A DNA stretch of 64,000 bases from Porphyrobacter sp. IPPAS B-1204 (GCA_003724185.1 RHGM01000001.1:1035343-1099342), one strand, 5' to 3'; counted from the stretch's first letter, positions 42,658 to 52,435 are shown. Numbers and translations are program-made. Notes: generated from the sequence alone by a model not told the origin.

Positions 42658-43561
42658 GCGTTTCGGCTGCGTCGGCTGCGGCGATATCATCCCCGCGCGC
42701 GTCGTCCTGCGCCCTCAGATCAATCACGCGGTCGCGGTCATAGGCGATCACTCCGTCGATCGGCGCGATCCGGGCGATCATCTGGCCATAGAAGTTGTTG
42801 ATCTTGCCAACGGCGGAAAACTCCGGAACGACGGATGGATAGGCCGCAAGCGCAGACGGCATGGCAAGATCAACCGTGCCGGATTGCTGCGGCAGATCGA
42901 TCACGAAGCCGTTGAGCCCGCTGTTCTCCTTGATCTGGGGGGTCGGCGCGCCCCGATCTTCCTCCCAGCGCGGCAGGGCGAACAGCATGTTGCCAAGATT
43001 GGTGATCACGCCGGGGGCAACGGCGAACTTGACCGTCCCCATGCAATAACACTGCCCGAGATAGCCCTGCTTGCCCAGGAAGGCCGGCCCGTACCAGATA
43101 TAGGTGCCGGGCTTCAGCGCCTCGAGATAGGCATAGCCGCCGCCATCCTTGGAAAAGACGAAGGTCGGCCCGAAACTGGATGCGAAGAACTGTTCGATCG
43201 ACGCGAAGGCGAAATTCGTCTCGACCGGTTTTACCGGTTCTTCGGGCAGTTGTTCGCCGGGACGCAGGCTGGCCTTCCGCCGCGTCCAGCGTGCGATATC
43301 CTTATCATATTCGGCCATAAGCCGGGCGAAAGCCTCGGACCTAGCCTTGCGATAATCTTCAAGATCAGTCGCATCAGGCACCCTGATGAAAGACCCGGCA
43401 AAGCGGCCCGGCGCAGTCAGATAGATATAGCCCATGTCGGGCGCGATCTGTTCCTTGCCCTTTTCAAGCTGAGCCTGCTCAATCGGGCGCGCCGCTGCTC
43501 CGGTCGCAACACCCAGCGCCAGCGCAGCAATCGCGGCGAAGCCCGTGGAAAGCCTGATCAT
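42635..43561 (-). CDS. Exported protein of unknown function
   Basis: The 308-residue product has a signal peptide (about residues 1-24, ending GAAARP). The body contains YIYLTAPGRFAGSFIRVPD near the start, a Trp/Tyr-rich central stretch (LKPGTYIWYGPAFLGKQGY) with a CYC pair, and a low-complexity acidic C-terminus. I do not recognise a family. Its ATG overlaps the stop of the gene upstream, so it is co-translated with it. It is convergent with the TolC gene, and a link to that export set is only suggested by position. Confidence 0.65.
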   Translation of the reverse strand: MIRLSTGFAAIAALALGVATGAAARPIEQAQLEKGKEQIAPDMGYIYLTAPGRFAGSFIRVPDATDLEDYRKARSEAFARLMAEYDKDIARWTRRKASLRPGEQLPEEPVKPVETNFAFASIEQFFASSFGPTFVFSKDGGGYAYLEALKPGTYIWYGPAFLGKQGYLGQCYCMGTVKFAVAPGVITNLGNMLFALPRWEEDRGAPTPQIKENSGLNGFVIDLPQQSGTVDLAMPSALAAYPSVVPEFSAVGKINNFYGQMIARIAPIDGVIAYDRDRVIDLRAQDDARGDDIAAADAAETPIPAPER

Positions 43562-44163
43562 CGTGCCAGCACCTCGGTCTGCGGCTTGGGGCCGGATGCC
43601 ACCTTTGCCTGTTGCATCAGCTTGGCCGTGCGGATGTCTTCGTCCTTACGGCCATTGCCTTCCTCGAAGTTGAAGGCCTCCCACAGATCCTTGGCGAGGC
43701 CGTAGCGCTGGTAGCCCTTGTAGCCCATGCAATTGCGCATGTTCACGCGGCGCATCGCGCGCCTTGCGGCCGAACCGTGGATCATGTCCGCGAACATTTC
43801 GCCAAGCACACCGCCGATGACGCCGCCCACCCCGTATTGTGACGCGTAATAGCCGGGATAGGGTTCGCTGGCGCCAGAATAGGAAGCCAGCCCGCTCGAC
43901 AGACGGTCACATTCCGACAGATCGGCAAAGGCCTCGTCGAAGCTCACCCCGTCGCGGTGGAAGTAGTAGTATTTGTCAAAATCGCCGGCGATTTGCGGCG
44001 TGACGGTGAAGGCGAGCGCAGGCACAGGCACGGCTTCGATCTCGGCGGGGGTGAAGGCCTTTGCCTCTGGCCCCGTGGTCAGCACCTGCGCCCCCGCACT
44101 CGTGCCAAAAGCCAGCAGCGCCAGCACGGGCGCCGCCATCCATCCTGTCAGTCTCAACTGCAT
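43558..44163 (-). CDS. Exported protein of unknown function
   Basis: The 201-residue product has a signal peptide ending near GTSAGAQ. Recognisable traits are an HRDGVSFDEAFADLSECDRL segment, a glycine-rich YGVGGVIGGVLGEMFADMIHG segment that could insert into or lie on a membrane, and RRVNMRNCMGYKGYQRYGL. Similar glycine-zipper proteins are found among outer-membrane lipoprotein-like stress proteins, but I cannot name a family. It lies 18 bases after the gene at 44182-45033 and overlaps the next gene by four bases. Confidence 0.65.
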   Translation of the reverse strand: MQLRLTGWMAAPVLALLAFGTSAGAQVLTTGPEAKAFTPAEIEAVPVPALAFTVTPQIAGDFDKYYYFHRDGVSFDEAFADLSECDRLSSGLASYSGASEPYPGYYASQYGVGGVIGGVLGEMFADMIHGSAARRAMRRVNMRNCMGYKGYQRYGLAKDLWEAFNFEEGNGRKDEDIRTAKLMQQAKVASGPKPQTEVLAR

Positions 44164-44181
44164 TACCCCCTCAACGCCCCG

Positions 44182-45033
44182 TCAACGCACCGAAAAATCA
44201 AACACCCGCGCCCCTGCAACCCCGCCAGATAACCCCGGCCCTGCCCCGCCCACCAGCGCGAACAGAAAGCCATATTCCCCCGGCGGCAAATCGGAATCGG
44301 GCGTGATCTTGTACACGTAGGGCGCGACCTGTTCATAGGTAAAGGGGATCATGTCCTTGTCCATCACCCCGCTTTTGGACCCGGCGATGTTGAGGCTGCC
44401 GACCCGCGCCTCGCGCCGCCCCTTCTTCTCCATCAGGTTGACCAGCGACAATTCATTGGGCGTGATGACGGCATTGCCGAACCCTGTCGAAAACACGGCT
44501 GACTGGTCGCCGCCGGGAGGATCGAAGAAGACATAGAACGTCGGGCGGCGGTTCATCGTCTGGGCCGCAGCACTCGCACCGGGCAGCACGGCCTTGATGC
44601 TGGCCGACGCAATCCCGCCGGTGAAGGCATAGCCAAGGATGCCGCCGGTCTTGGTCTGGGTCGACGCGATCGGATCGATCTTCCTCATCCGCGCCGGCCC
44701 CGCGCCATCCTCGAGAAGGTAGAACCCCGGACTGTGGGCCACCTTGGGATCGGGCGAGGTGTCGTCGTAGCGGATCGTGCCGTTGGCGCTTTTCAGCATC
44801 GCCGCGATCACCGGGCTGGGCACACCCTTGGCCCGCAGGGCAAGCAGGGTCTTGGTGTCGGTGTCGAAATCGCCGGTGCTGGTCTCGATCTTGGCGATCA
44901 CCGCCTCTTCCCCGAGGCCAGCTTCCAGAAGGGCGACGACATCTTCATTGCGCAGGGTTTCGGCCTGGGCGGCGCCCGCCAGAACCAGCGCACAAACGGC
45001 TGCAAAGCCGCGCAATGGCACGGAAAACTTCAT
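44182..45033 (-). CDS. Exported protein of unknown function with an N-terminal helical repeat motif
   Basis: The 283-residue product has a signal peptide ending GAAQA. After it comes a short helical module (LRNEDVVALLEAGLGEEAVIAKI, then LLALRAKGVPSPVIAAML), a motif shared by many unrelated exported bacterial proteins. A larger beta-rich domain ending VGGAGPGLSGG follows. The ATG at 45033 has GGAGGG upstream, so I prefer it to a start four codons earlier. It is first in a three-gene group of exported unknowns on the minus strand. Confidence 0.68.
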   Translation of the reverse strand: MKFSVPLRGFAAVCALVLAGAAQAETLRNEDVVALLEAGLGEEAVIAKIETSTGDFDTDTKTLLALRAKGVPSPVIAAMLKSANGTIRYDDTSPDPKVAHSPGFYLLEDGAGPARMRKIDPIASTQTKTGGILGYAFTGGIASASIKAVLPGASAAAQTMNRRPTFYVFFDPPGGDQSAVFSTGFGNAVITPNELSLVNLMEKKGRREARVGSLNIAGSKSGVMDKDMIPFTYEQVAPYVYKITPDSDLPPGEYGFLFALVGGAGPGLSGGVAGARVFDFSVR

Positions 45034-45123
45034 GCGACCCTCCACACGCGGGGCCCCATTCCGTCAGCCCCTGCCAGCTTACTGCGACAAACCAGCTTCA
45101 GGCACAAGCGCCTTGATCGCGCA

Positions 45124-45579
45124 TCACAATTTCCCGCGCAGCGCCTGATAAGCCGCCGCTGCGACGGTGTTGGCGAGGTTCAGCGAACGGATCACGTCCG
45201 AGCGCATCGGCAAGTGGAACAAGCGATCAGGGTGCCGGTCAATCACGCTGCGCGGGATGCCCTTCGTCTCCTGCCCGAACACGAGGAAGGCATCGTCCGG
45301 ATAGTCAGGTTCATAGAAGCTGCGCGCACCGAACTCCTCGAACAGGAACATCTGATCGGGACGCGGGGTGCGCGCTGCGAGGAAGGCGTCCCAGCTGGCA
45401 TATTCGGTCAGGTGTACGTGGGGCCAGTAATCGAGGCCGGAGCGTTTCACCCGCTTGTCCGAAATGTCGAAGCCGAGCGGGTGGATCAGGATCAGCTCCA
45501 TCCCCAGCGCCACACAGGTGCGCCCCACCGCCCCGGTGTTGCCGGGGATTTCGGGCTGGATCAGGATGATGGCGGTCAT
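45124..45579 (-). CDS. trmL: tRNA (cytidine(34)-2'-O)-methyltransferase
   Basis: The 151-residue protein is a small SPOUT-class methyltransferase that acts on the wobble base of tRNA-Leu. It shows PEIPGNTGAVGRTCVALGM at the start and the knotted SAM site VFGQETKGIPRSV, with LPMRSDVIRSLNLANTVA near the end, as in TrmL. The length is normal. Its ATG overlaps the stop of an alpha/beta hydrolase gene. Confidence 0.93.
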   Translation of the reverse strand: MTAIILIQPEIPGNTGAVGRTCVALGMELILIHPLGFDISDKRVKRSGLDYWPHVHLTEYASWDAFLAARTPRPDQMFLFEEFGARSFYEPDYPDDAFLVFGQETKGIPRSVIDRHPDRLFHLPMRSDVIRSLNLANTVAAAAYQALRGKL

Positions 45580-46382
45580 GGCTGAATCGCCGTTTCAAGA
45601 TAGCGTCGCAAAGTCGAGAAATGCGACAGGCCGGGCTGCATCCGCAGCTCAGCGGCAGCCGGCAGGGCAGCGGCCAGCGCCTGCGCCATGGCGGGCGGAG
45701 TCCAGTTGTCCTCGCTCCCCTGCCAGATCGTGACCGGCTGCTGCAGCTTGGCGAGGTCAGCCGACCAGTCGGCAACATAAAGACGGAGCTCTGCCTGATA
45801 GGCCGCGCGCTGGGTCAGCAGGCTGGCGCGCAGCGAGTGCGCCAGTTGCTCCAGGAACAGCGGATCGGCGGCCAAGCCAGCATCGCCCCCGCGCGCGCTG
45901 GCCATCAGCGCCGCCGCCATGCGCGGCATGGCAAAGCGCGCCGCCAGTGCCTGCAACTGCGTCAGCGCAGCAAACGTCGCCCGCCCTGCCCGCGCTGCAC
46001 GAAACACCGGTGCGCCCGCCATGTCGTCCAGAAAATCGCCGAGGGAAAGCGGCGCGGCAGGGGCCACAAGGTCGATCTGCCGGGCCCGTGCGCCTAGCAC
46101 AGGCGCAACCCGCAAGGCCGCCGCTGCCCCCAGCGAAAAGCCGACAAGGTGCAGCGGCTCATCGGGCCATTGCCGCTCGATCTGCGCTGCCAATCTGCCG
46201 AAATAGCCCGAAGGCTCACCACCCGCCAAGGCATCGCCGCGCGCGACGACATGGAAATGCCGGGCATTTGCCGCAATCGCCGCACCAAAGCTGGCAAGCT
46301 CCGCCGCCGAGCCCGGCAGCCCGTGGAAATAGAGCACCGTCTGGCCGGAGGTTTCGGACTGGTTCGGGATGCCTGCGGTCAT
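45576..46382 (-). CDS. Alpha/beta hydrolase fold protein
   Basis: The 268-residue protein has the oxyanion-type motif YFHGLPGSAAE near residue 18, a nucleophile elbow GFSLG, a lid region, and a final histidine in LSHFSTLRRYL. These fit a Ser-His-Asp hydrolase with a small substrate such as an ester or lactone. No signal peptide is seen. It lies five bases after the unknown gene at 46387 and overlaps trmL, but a functional link to tRNA modification is not implied. Confidence 0.82.
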   Translation of the reverse strand: MTAGIPNQSETSGQTVLYFHGLPGSAAELASFGAAIAANARHFHVVARGDALAGGEPSGYFGRLAAQIERQWPDEPLHLVGFSLGAAAALRVAPVLGARARQIDLVAPAAPLSLGDFLDDMAGAPVFRAARAGRATFAALTQLQALAARFAMPRMAAALMASARGGDAGLAADPLFLEQLAHSLRASLLTQRAAYQAELRLYVADWSADLAKLQQPVTIWQGSEDNWTPPAMAQALAAALPAAAELRMQPGLSHFSTLRRYLETAIQP

Positions 46383-46386
46383 CGGC

Positions 46387-47079
46387 CTAAGTCAGTTCGA
46401 TGCGGGTGTCGCGGCCGATGCGGCGTGAGAATAGCGGGCGGACTTCATCGCCCACGGGTTCCGCGGCATCGGCGAGGATTTGGGTGAAGCGCCGCCACCA
46501 GTCCTCGGGACGGTCGCGCGCACCCATTTCGGCCAGCGCAGCGACATTCTCCTGTGCGATCGCGAGCGACAAGCTGCGCAGCGTTTCCCAAGGGCCGGTG
46601 AAGGTGCCCCGGTCAGACAGGAACAGGCACAGGCCGGCGATCGCGATGGCTCCGGCACCAAAGGCATCAACCCACCGCAACATCAGGAACACTGCGACCG
46701 GTGTTAGCAGAAGAGCGGCAAGCGACTTCATCCCCGGCGCGACCCGCGGCATCGCCAGTCCCGTCTGCCCCGCCAGAAAGGTGCGCAGTGCCTTCGGAGG
46801 GAGTTCGGAGATGTCTTTCAGCTGCGCCGTTGGCGTGATCCGCTTGCCCGGATTGACCGTCGCGAACAGCCGCCGGAGCAAGTAGAACACCATCGCGCTG
46901 TCGCACCGCTCCCCCGTACCGGAGGGCGGGCGCAGGCGGGTGATTTCGTCGAACAGGTCGCCCGCCGTGGCGATGTGCCGCAAGTCTTTCGGCAGGGTCA
47001 CGCCGAAGCTGCGCTCGATCAGGTCGAGCGTGCTGAAGCAGAACTCATCATCGTCGATGCGGATCGCGTCGAGCGCCAA
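46387..47079 (-). CDS. Unknown protein with an acyl-carrier-like N-terminal domain and membrane segments
   Basis: The 230-residue product starts at a TTG four bases after the gatB stop. Residues 9-48 (including FCFSTLDLIERSFGVTLP and IATAGDLFDEI) resemble the helix pattern of acyl carrier proteins, but the DSL serine that would carry phosphopantetheine is not seen at the usual place. Two hydrophobic segments follow at about 118-158. The rest is soluble. I cannot assign a function. It is the last extension of the gatCAB transcript before the hydrolase and trmL. Confidence 0.65.
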   Translation of the reverse strand: MALDAIRIDDDEFCFSTLDLIERSFGVTLPKDLRHIATAGDLFDEITRLRPPSGTGERCDSAMVFYLLRRLFATVNPGKRITPTAQLKDISELPPKALRTFLAGQTGLAMPRVAPGMKSLAALLLTPVAVFLMLRWVDAFGAGAIAIAGLCLFLSDRGTFTGPWETLRSLSLAIAQENVAALAEMGARDRPEDWWRRFTQILADAAEPVGDEVRPLFSRRIGRDTRIELT

Positions 47080-47083
47080 GCGC

Positions 47084-48580
47084 CTATCCCAGCTTGGCCT
47101 TCAGCAGCGCGTTCACCACGCCCGGATTGGCCTTGCCCTGCATCGCCTTCATCGTCTGGCCGACGAAGAAGCCGAACAGGGCCTCCTTGCCGCCGCGATA
47201 CTGTTCAACCTTGTCGGCGTTGGCGGCGATGATCGCGTCCACGGCGGCTTCGATGGCGCCGGTGTCGGAGACCTGCTTCAGCCCTTCCGCATCAGCGATT
47301 TCAGCCGGATCACGGCCGGTCTTCAGCACGATCTCGAAGATTTCCTTCGCCTGCCCGCCGCTGATTTCGCCCTTGTCGGCCATCGCGAGGATGCTCGCCT
47401 GTGCGGCCGCCGTGGCATTGGCAGGGTCAGCTTCGTCGCCTAGCGCCTTTATCACGCCGGGCGCTACCGAGAGCGACCAGTTGGCGACCTGCGTTGCGAC
47501 CTTGGCTTCATCCTTGGCCGTAACCTTGGCGGTTTCGGCCAGCAGGGTTTCGAAGCGGGCAAAGGTTTCCACCTCGGCGGTCAGTTCGCGGGCGTTGTAG
47601 GGGGTGAGGCCCAGCACCTCGACGTAACGCTTGCGCTTGGCATCCGGCAATTCCGGCAGGCTGGCGCGGCATTCGGCGAGGAAATCCTCCTCCAGCACCA
47701 GCGGCAGCAGATCGGGATCGGGGAAGTAGCGGTAATCATGCGCATCTTCCTTGCTGCGCATCGTCCGCGTGGTGCCGGTGCCGGGATCAAACAGGCGCGT
47801 TTCCTGCACGATCTTGCCCCCGGCCTCCAGCACATCGACCTGCCGCATCGCCTCATGCTCGATCGCCTGCATCACGAAGCGCACCGAGTTCACGTTCTTC
47901 GTCTCGGTGCGGGTGCCCAGTTCTTCGCCGGGCTTGCGGACGCTGACGTTCACATCGGCGCGCATCGAACCTTCTTCCATGTTGCCATCGCAGCTGCCGA
48001 CGTAGCGCAGGATGGCCCGCAGCTTGCGCAGGTACGCCCCCGCTTCGGCAGGTGAGGCCATGTCGGGGCGGCTGACGATCTCCATCAGCGCCACGCCGGA
48101 ACGGTTGAGGTCAACATAGGACATGGTCGGGTGCTGATCATGCATCAGCTTGCCCGCGTCCTGCTCCACGTGAATCCGCTCGATGCCGATGACCTTGTCG
48201 GCCTCGATCCCGGCCTTCTCGTCCGCCTCGATCAGCAGCGAGCCTTCGCCCACGATGGGGTGGTAAAGCTGGCTGATCTGGTAGCCCTGCGGCAGGTCGG
48301 CGTAGAAGTAGTTCTTGCGGTCAAACCGGCTCCACGCGTTGATCTGCGCCTCGATCGCCATGCCAGTGCGCACCGCCTGACGGATGCATTCGCGGTTGGG
48401 CACAGGCAGCATCCCCGGCATCGCTGCGTCCACAAGACTGACCTGCGAATTCGGCTCCGCACCGAAGGCTGTGGCCGAGCCTGAAAACAGCTTGGACGCG
48501 CTCGTGACCTGCGCATGGACTTCAAGGCCGATCACGACCTCCCATTCGCCCGTGGCACCCTGAATGCGGTAGTTGCTCAT
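47084..48580 (-). CDS. gatB: Aspartyl/glutamyl-tRNA amidotransferase subunit B
   Basis: GatB binds the misacylated tRNA and activates its Glu or Asp side chain in the GatCAB complex, which makes Gln-tRNA-Gln (and Asn-tRNA-Asn). The 498-residue protein has the GatB opening [19 protein letters not shown], the kinase-like core ([24 protein letters not shown]) and the C-terminal YqeY-like tail ([19 protein letters not shown]). I chose the ATG at 48580, which overlaps the stop of the small upstream gene. The longer frame adds eight poorly supported residues. Confidence 0.96.
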   Translation of the reverse strand: MSNYRIQGATGEWEVVIGLEVHAQVTSASKLFSGSATAFGAEPNSQVSLVDAAMPGMLPVPNRECIRQAVRTGMAIEAQINAWSRFDRKNYFYADLPQGYQISQLYHPIVGEGSLLIEADEKAGIEADKVIGIERIHVEQDAGKLMHDQHPTMSYVDLNRSGVALMEIVSRPDMASPAEAGAYLRKLRAILRYVGSCDGNMEEGSMRADVNVSVRKPGEELGTRTETKNVNSVRFVMQAIEHEAMRQVDVLEAGGKIVQETRLFDPGTGTTRTMRSKEDAHDYRYFPDPDLLPLVLEEDFLAECRASLPELPDAKRKRYVEVLGLTPYNARELTAEVETFARFETLLAETAKVTAKDEAKVATQVANWSLSVAPGVIKALGDEADPANATAAAQASILAMADKGEISGGQAKEIFEIVLKTGRDPAEIADAEGLKQVSDTGAIEAAVDAIIAANADKVEQYRGGKEALFGFFVGQTMKAMQGKANPGVVNALLKAKLG

Positions 48581-48861
48581 CGCTCTTTCGTCCTGATCAA
48601 ACAATCTTCTTCATCCGTGTGCCGGACATATGCAAACCGATCTCGGTCAGGGCGCCGGTCGCCATCGGGCACCAGATTTTCCCAGACCTCTACCTTGTAG
48701 CCGACCACCTCAAGCAGCTTCCCGGTTGGACGGTACTGCTCTTTTTTCAATTCCGACGCCATGCCTTCGTGCGTGGTGCAATTGTACCCGCCATCCTCGC
48801 GAGCATTTTCGAGCTGCGACACAGAGAGGGTTATCGCGACAAGACCTGCGAGCTTCAACAT
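48577..48861 (-). CDS. Small exported protein of unknown function inside the gat operon
   Basis: The 94-residue product has a hydrophobic N-terminal stretch (residues 1-16, [16 protein letters not shown]) that may be a signal or anchor. Two cysteines, in GGYNCTTHE and EEDCLIRT, could form a disulfide. The middle part, [15 protein letters not shown], looks like beta strands. Its stop overlaps the gatB ATG, so gatB translation is coupled to it. Base composition is less GC-rich than gatA and gatB. I know no function. Confidence 0.6.
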   Translation of the reverse strand: MLKLAGLVAITLSVSQLENAREDGGYNCTTHEGMASELKKEQYRPTGKLLEVVGYKVEVWENLVPDGDRRPDRDRFAYVRHTDEEDCLIRTKER

Positions 48862-48876
48862 GGGCTCTTGCGATGT

Positions 48877-49041
48877 TTACTCATCACCCGCTTCCTGGTC
48901 CTCGATCACCTTGCCATCCGGCCCGAAGCGCATTTCGCCATGATCGACGTTTTTCCTGACCCAATTGGCGACCATGAAGGTCACCGGCACCGCGAGGGCG
49001 ATGCCGATCCCGGCAAGCCACAGCGCGGTATCGGGGGTCAC
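48877..49041 (-). CDS. Very small single-pass membrane protein inside the gat operon
   Basis: A GTG at 49041 overlaps the gatA stop (GTGA) and opens a 54-codon frame ending with TAA at 48877-48879. The product has one hydrophobic helix ([21 protein letters not shown], about residues 7-27) and a short acidic tail ([10 protein letters not shown]). Two more in-frame GTG codons lie just upstream. Tight coupling to gatA, a clean membrane helix and a sensible charge pattern support a real gene. Function is unknown. Confidence 0.55.
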   Translation of the reverse strand: MTPDTALWLAGIGIALAVPVTFMVANWVRKNVDHGEMRFGPDGKVIEDQEAGDE

Positions 49042-50519
49042 CACCACTTCTCCGGCTTGGCGGTGAAGCCTGCGCGCTGCTGGATCGCGAGGCCTGCGTT
49101 GAGCACGCCCTGCTCGTCAAACGGGCGGCCCACCAATTGCAACCCAAGCGGCAAGCCGTCGGCGTTGATCGTGGCAGGCACGCTCATTGCCGGAAGACCG
49201 GCGAGTGAGGCCGGCACCGCGAAGACATCGTTGAGATACATCGTCAGCGGGTCTTCGTTCATCGAGCCCAGCGGGAAGCTGGCGGTCGGCGTGGTCGGGG
49301 CGAGGATCACGTCGCACTGTTCGAACGCCCGCTCGAAATCGCGGGCGACCAGTGCGCGGACTTTCTGCGCCTGCGTGTAATAGGCGTCGTAGAAACCGGC
49401 CGAGAGCACATAGGTGCCAATCAAGATGCGGCGCTTGACCTCGTCCCCGAACCCGGCAGCGCGGGTGGCGGCGTACATGTCCTGCAAGCCCGAGCCGTCC
49501 GGCAGATCGCGAAGGCCGTAACGCACCCCGTCATAGCGGGCGAGGTTGCTCGACGCCTCGGCAGGGGCGACGATATAGTAGGCGGGCAGCGCATATTTGG
49601 TGTGCGGCAGCGAGACGTCGACGATCTCGGCGCCCGCGTCCTTAAGCCACGCCTTGCCCTGTTCCCACGAATCGAGGATCGCCTGATCGGTGCCCTCCAT
49701 CCGGTATTCACGCGGGATGCCGACTTTCTTGCCGCGCAGGTCGGCGTTCAGCGCCGCTTCCCAATCGGGCACGGGCATGTCGAGGCTGGTCGAATCCTTG
49801 GGATCGAACCCGGCCATCGCGCCGAGCATGATCGCGCAATCTTCCACCGAGCGCGCCATCGGCCCGGCCTGATCCAGGCTGGAGGCGAAGGCGACGATGC
49901 CCCAGCGCGAGCAGCGGCCATAGGTCGGCTTGATCCCGCAGATGCCGGTGAAGGCGGCGGGCTGGCGGATCGATCCGCCGGTGTCGGTGCCGGTTGCGGC
50001 AGGCGCGATGCGCGCAGCCACGGCCGAGGAAGAACCGCCTGACGAACCACCGGGGCTCATCGGCTGGTTGCTGCCTTCCTTGCGCCACGGCGAGGCAACA
50101 TTGCCGAAATAGGAGGTCTCGTTCGAAGAACCCATCGCGAACTGGTCGAGGTTGAGCTTGCCCAGCATCCCCGCGCCTGCGTCCCACAGCTTCTGGGAGA
50201 CAGTCGATTCGTAGCGGGGGGTGAAGCCTTCGAGAATGTGGCTGGCCGCCGTGGTCTGCACGCCGTTGGTGGCGAACAGGTCTTTCATGCCAATCGGCAC
50301 GCCCGCCATTGCGCCCAGCTGCCCGCCCGCAGCGCGCGCGGCGTCCACCGCGTCAGCGGAGGCGAGGGCGTGATCGGGGGTGGTGACGATGAAGGCGTTG
50401 AGCGCAGCGGCCTCGGCCACGGCGGTGTTGAACGCCTCCGCCACTTCACGCGCCGTGAAGCCGCCATCGCGCACACCGTCACGGATGTCTTTTACGCCGA
50501 GTTGAGTCAGATCAGTCAT
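49038..50519 (-). CDS. gatA: Aspartyl/glutamyl-tRNA amidotransferase subunit A
   Basis: GatA releases ammonia from glutamine for the amidation of misacylated tRNA. The 493-residue protein has the amidase signature with the catalytic Lys (VPIGMKDLF), the cis-Ser region ([14 protein letters not shown]) and the nucleophile Ser in [14 protein letters not shown]. The length is normal. It begins one base after the gatC stop and is followed by two small genes before gatB. Confidence 0.96.
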   Translation of the reverse strand: MTDLTQLGVKDIRDGVRDGGFTAREVAEAFNTAVAEAAALNAFIVTTPDHALASADAVDAARAAGGQLGAMAGVPIGMKDLFATNGVQTTAASHILEGFTPRYESTVSQKLWDAGAGMLGKLNLDQFAMGSSNETSYFGNVASPWRKEGSNQPMSPGGSSGGSSSAVAARIAPAATGTDTGGSIRQPAAFTGICGIKPTYGRCSRWGIVAFASSLDQAGPMARSVEDCAIMLGAMAGFDPKDSTSLDMPVPDWEAALNADLRGKKVGIPREYRMEGTDQAILDSWEQGKAWLKDAGAEIVDVSLPHTKYALPAYYIVAPAEASSNLARYDGVRYGLRDLPDGSGLQDMYAATRAAGFGDEVKRRILIGTYVLSAGFYDAYYTQAQKVRALVARDFERAFEQCDVILAPTTPTASFPLGSMNEDPLTMYLNDVFAVPASLAGLPAMSVPATINADGLPLGLQLVGRPFDEQGVLNAGLAIQQRAGFTAKPEKWW

Positions 50520-50520
50520 A

Positions 50521-50823
50521 TTATTCGATCACCTTGGGCACACCGAAAAACCCGTGCTCGGCCGCAGGCGCATTGGCGAGGACATCGCCCTGCCTGCCGC
50601 CGCCGGTCAGCGGGTCGGCGTCGATCACATCGTCGCGCAGGCGCAGCGTGTTGGGGATCACCGCCGCCATCGGCTCGATTCCGGTCACGTCGACCTCGCC
50701 CAACTGTTCGACCCATTGCAGGATGCCGTTCAGTTCCGGCACCATCTGTTCGAGCGCCGCGTCATCCATGCGGATGCGCGCCAGCGAGGCGATCTTGGCA
50801 ACGGTTGCCTTGTCCACCGACAT
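50521..50823 (-). CDS. gatC: Aspartyl/glutamyl-tRNA amidotransferase subunit C
   Basis: GatC is the small subunit that wraps around GatA and stabilises its contact with GatB. The 100-residue protein has the usual opening [14 protein letters not shown] and the central [19 protein letters not shown], with a C-terminal stretch [17 protein letters not shown] typical of GatC. It is first in the gat operon, 14 bases after the FKBP gene stop, and may share a transcript with it. Confidence 0.95.
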   Translation of the reverse strand: MSVDKATVAKIASLARIRMDDAALEQMVPELNGILQWVEQLGEVDVTGIEPMAAVIPNTLRLRDDVIDADPLTGGGRQGDVLANAPAAEHGFFGVPKVIE

Positions 50824-50837
50824 GAGCCGCCTGCCCC

Positions 50838-51425
50838 TTACTGGCCCGGAGCCGCCTGAGGCGCCGCACCGCCCGCACCCGGAGCGCCGCCGCCCATCTG
50901 CTGCTGCATCGTCTGCTGCAGGATCTGCAGATTGCGGTCAAAGGTGGCGCGGCTCATGATCTCGATCACCTCGATCTCGAATTCGAGATCGGCGTTGGGC
51001 GGGATCGGCGAGCCCGGAGGCGGGGTTGCGCCGTAACCCTGATCGGCGGGGATGAAGAGCGTGTACTTGCCGCCCTTCTGCATCTGCTGGAGGCCTTCGT
51101 AGAAGCCGGGGATCGTCGCGCCTTCTTCAACCGGGAAGGGCGCGCCTTCGGGGAACAGGCCTTCCACCGGGAGCGGAATGTTCTGCGATTCGTCGAATAC
51201 CGTGCCATCCTTGGCCAGCGAGCCCTTGTACTTCACGAACACCACATCGCCCTTGGCGACCATCGGCCCGCTGCCGGCAACTTCGGTATCGACGCTGAAG
51301 CTGCGCGGCACCGCCGCCCATGCCAGCCCCGCGCCGACTGCGATGGCGAGGAAAACCCCGATCCACAACTTGGTCAGCGAACCCTTGGCAACGGGCTGGA
51401 TCGGAACGCGGGTAATCTCGGTCAT
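50838..51425 (-). CDS. Membrane-anchored FKBP-type peptidyl-prolyl isomerase
   Basis: The 195-residue protein has an N-terminal cytoplasmic stretch, one membrane helix (about residues 20-38) and an FKBP domain facing the periplasm, with [39 protein letters not shown] and [18 protein letters not shown]. It should speed proline cis-trans isomerisation during folding of exported proteins. The tail is Gln/Gly/Ala/Pro-rich and probably unstructured. Confidence 0.93.
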   Translation of the reverse strand: MTEITRVPIQPVAKGSLTKLWIGVFLAIAVGAGLAWAAVPRSFSVDTEVAGSGPMVAKGDVVFVKYKGSLAKDGTVFDESQNIPLPVEGLFPEGAPFPVEEGATIPGFYEGLQQMQKGGKYTLFIPADQGYGATPPPGSPIPPNADLEFEIEVIEIMSRATFDRNLQILQQTMQQQMGGGAPGAGGAAPQAAPGQ

Positions 51426-51471
51426 GGATACGGTCCTGATGGGCGACGCATTGGCGCCGCGTTACGACGAC

Positions 51472-51499
51472 AAAAGGGCGCGGGAATAAGCCGCGCCCT
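51472..51499 (-). terminator. Rho-independent terminator after rpsU
   Basis: A perfect 9-base-pair stem is formed by AGGGCGCGG (51475-51483) and CCGCGCCCT (51491-51499) with a 7-base loop. On the minus strand it is followed by TTTT. It lies 63 bases downstream of the rpsU stop and before the FKBP gene start, so it separates these two transcripts. Confidence 0.82.
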
Positions 51500-51562
51500 G
51501 ATGGCTGATCGGAAAGGGGGATTCAAGCAGTTCTGCGCGATGCAGCCCGCCTGAGGACGGGA

Positions 51563-51769
51563 TTATTTGCTCCCGTCACGCTCCATCCGCTTGCGCTCCA
51601 TCTTGCGGGCGCGGCGCACGGCAGCAGCCTTTTCACGGGCGCGCTTTTCAGACGGCTTTTCGTAGTGGCGACGCAGCTTCATTTCGCGATAAACGCCTTC
51701 ACGCTGCAGCTTCTTCTTGAGCGCGCGCAGGGCCTGATCGACATTGTTATCGCGAACCATGATTTGCAT
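51563..51769 (-). CDS. rpsU: 30S ribosomal protein S21
   Basis: The 68-residue basic protein has the S21 pattern [21 protein letters not shown] followed by [23 protein letters not shown]. It binds the 30S subunit near the anti-Shine-Dalgarno region and helps initiation. The ATG at 51769 gives an extra MQI before the usual MVRDNN start, which would be at 51760; either could be used. It is transcribed alone, with its own terminator. Confidence 0.96.
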   Translation of the reverse strand: MQIMVRDNNVDQALRALKKKLQREGVYREMKLRRHYEKPSEKRAREKAAAVRRARKMERKRMERDGSK

Positions 51770-52021
51770 AAACGACGACTACCTCAATTTTTCAAAACGC
51801 CAGAGCCCGCCCGAATCATGCGGGGATACGCGGTGAATTGCCTGTGAAACACCAATGATACGCGGGCGATTCCCTTGCAGGACCGCCCACCAAACCGCGC
51901 CCCGATAGTCCAACAGCGCCGCAAAGGCAACCCGTAGCGGCGCAAGCCCCGGCGCATCATCGTTCTTTGGCGTTCTTCGGCTGCGCTAGGCAGAACGCCC
52001 TGCCCTCGCTATGGCGACGCC

Positions 52022-52435
52022 ATGGCCGGTGAACCTTCCCCCATCTTTGCAAGCCTGACCGTTGCCGCAGGCGGCGCGGTCGGCTCTGTGCTGCGTTACC
52101 AGATCGGGCGTGCGGTATCGAGCCTCGCGGGCCCGGCCAATGCCTTTCCGTGGGGCACGCTGGCCATCAATATTGCAGGCAGCCTGTTGATGGGAATGCT
52201 GGTGGGGTGGCTGGCCCGCCCCGGCTTCAATCCCCAGTCTGCCGAACCGCTGCGCCTTCTGGTCGGTGTCGGCCTGCTGGGCGGCTTCACCACCTTCAGC
52301 GCCTTTTCTTCCGAACTTGTCACCATGCTCCACCGCGGGCAGGCGGGCATGGCGGCAGGCTATGCCGCGGCCTCGCTGATCGCGGGGATGGCGGCTGTCA
52401 TCATCGGCCTTGTGGCCGCGCAGAGTATGCAATGA
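52022..52435 (+). CDS. crcB: Fluoride exporter CrcB/Fluc
   Basis: The 137-residue membrane protein has four hydrophobic segments and the Fluc motifs AAGGAVGSVLRYQIGR, FPWGTLAINIAGSLLMG and GLLGGFTTFSAFSSE, including the Asn and the TTFS track that line the fluoride pore. It dimerises to let F- leave the cell. Its stop overlaps the ATG of the pseudouridine synthase gene (ATGA). No fluoride riboswitch is evident in the 252-base gap upstream, although I cannot exclude one. Confidence 0.94.
   Translation: MAGEPSPIFASLTVAAGGAVGSVLRYQIGRAVSSLAGPANAFPWGTLAINIAGSLLMGMLVGWLARPGFNPQSAEPLRLLVGVGLLGGFTTFSAFSSELVTMLHRGQAGMAAGYAAASLIAGMAAVIIGLVAAQSMQ

Noticed and set aside
51770-52021. Fluoride riboswitch or a small RNA upstream of crcB
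   Set aside because: Apart from a direct repeat GATACGCGG (51825, 51857) I could not find the conserved riboswitch core; a covariance-model scan would decide.
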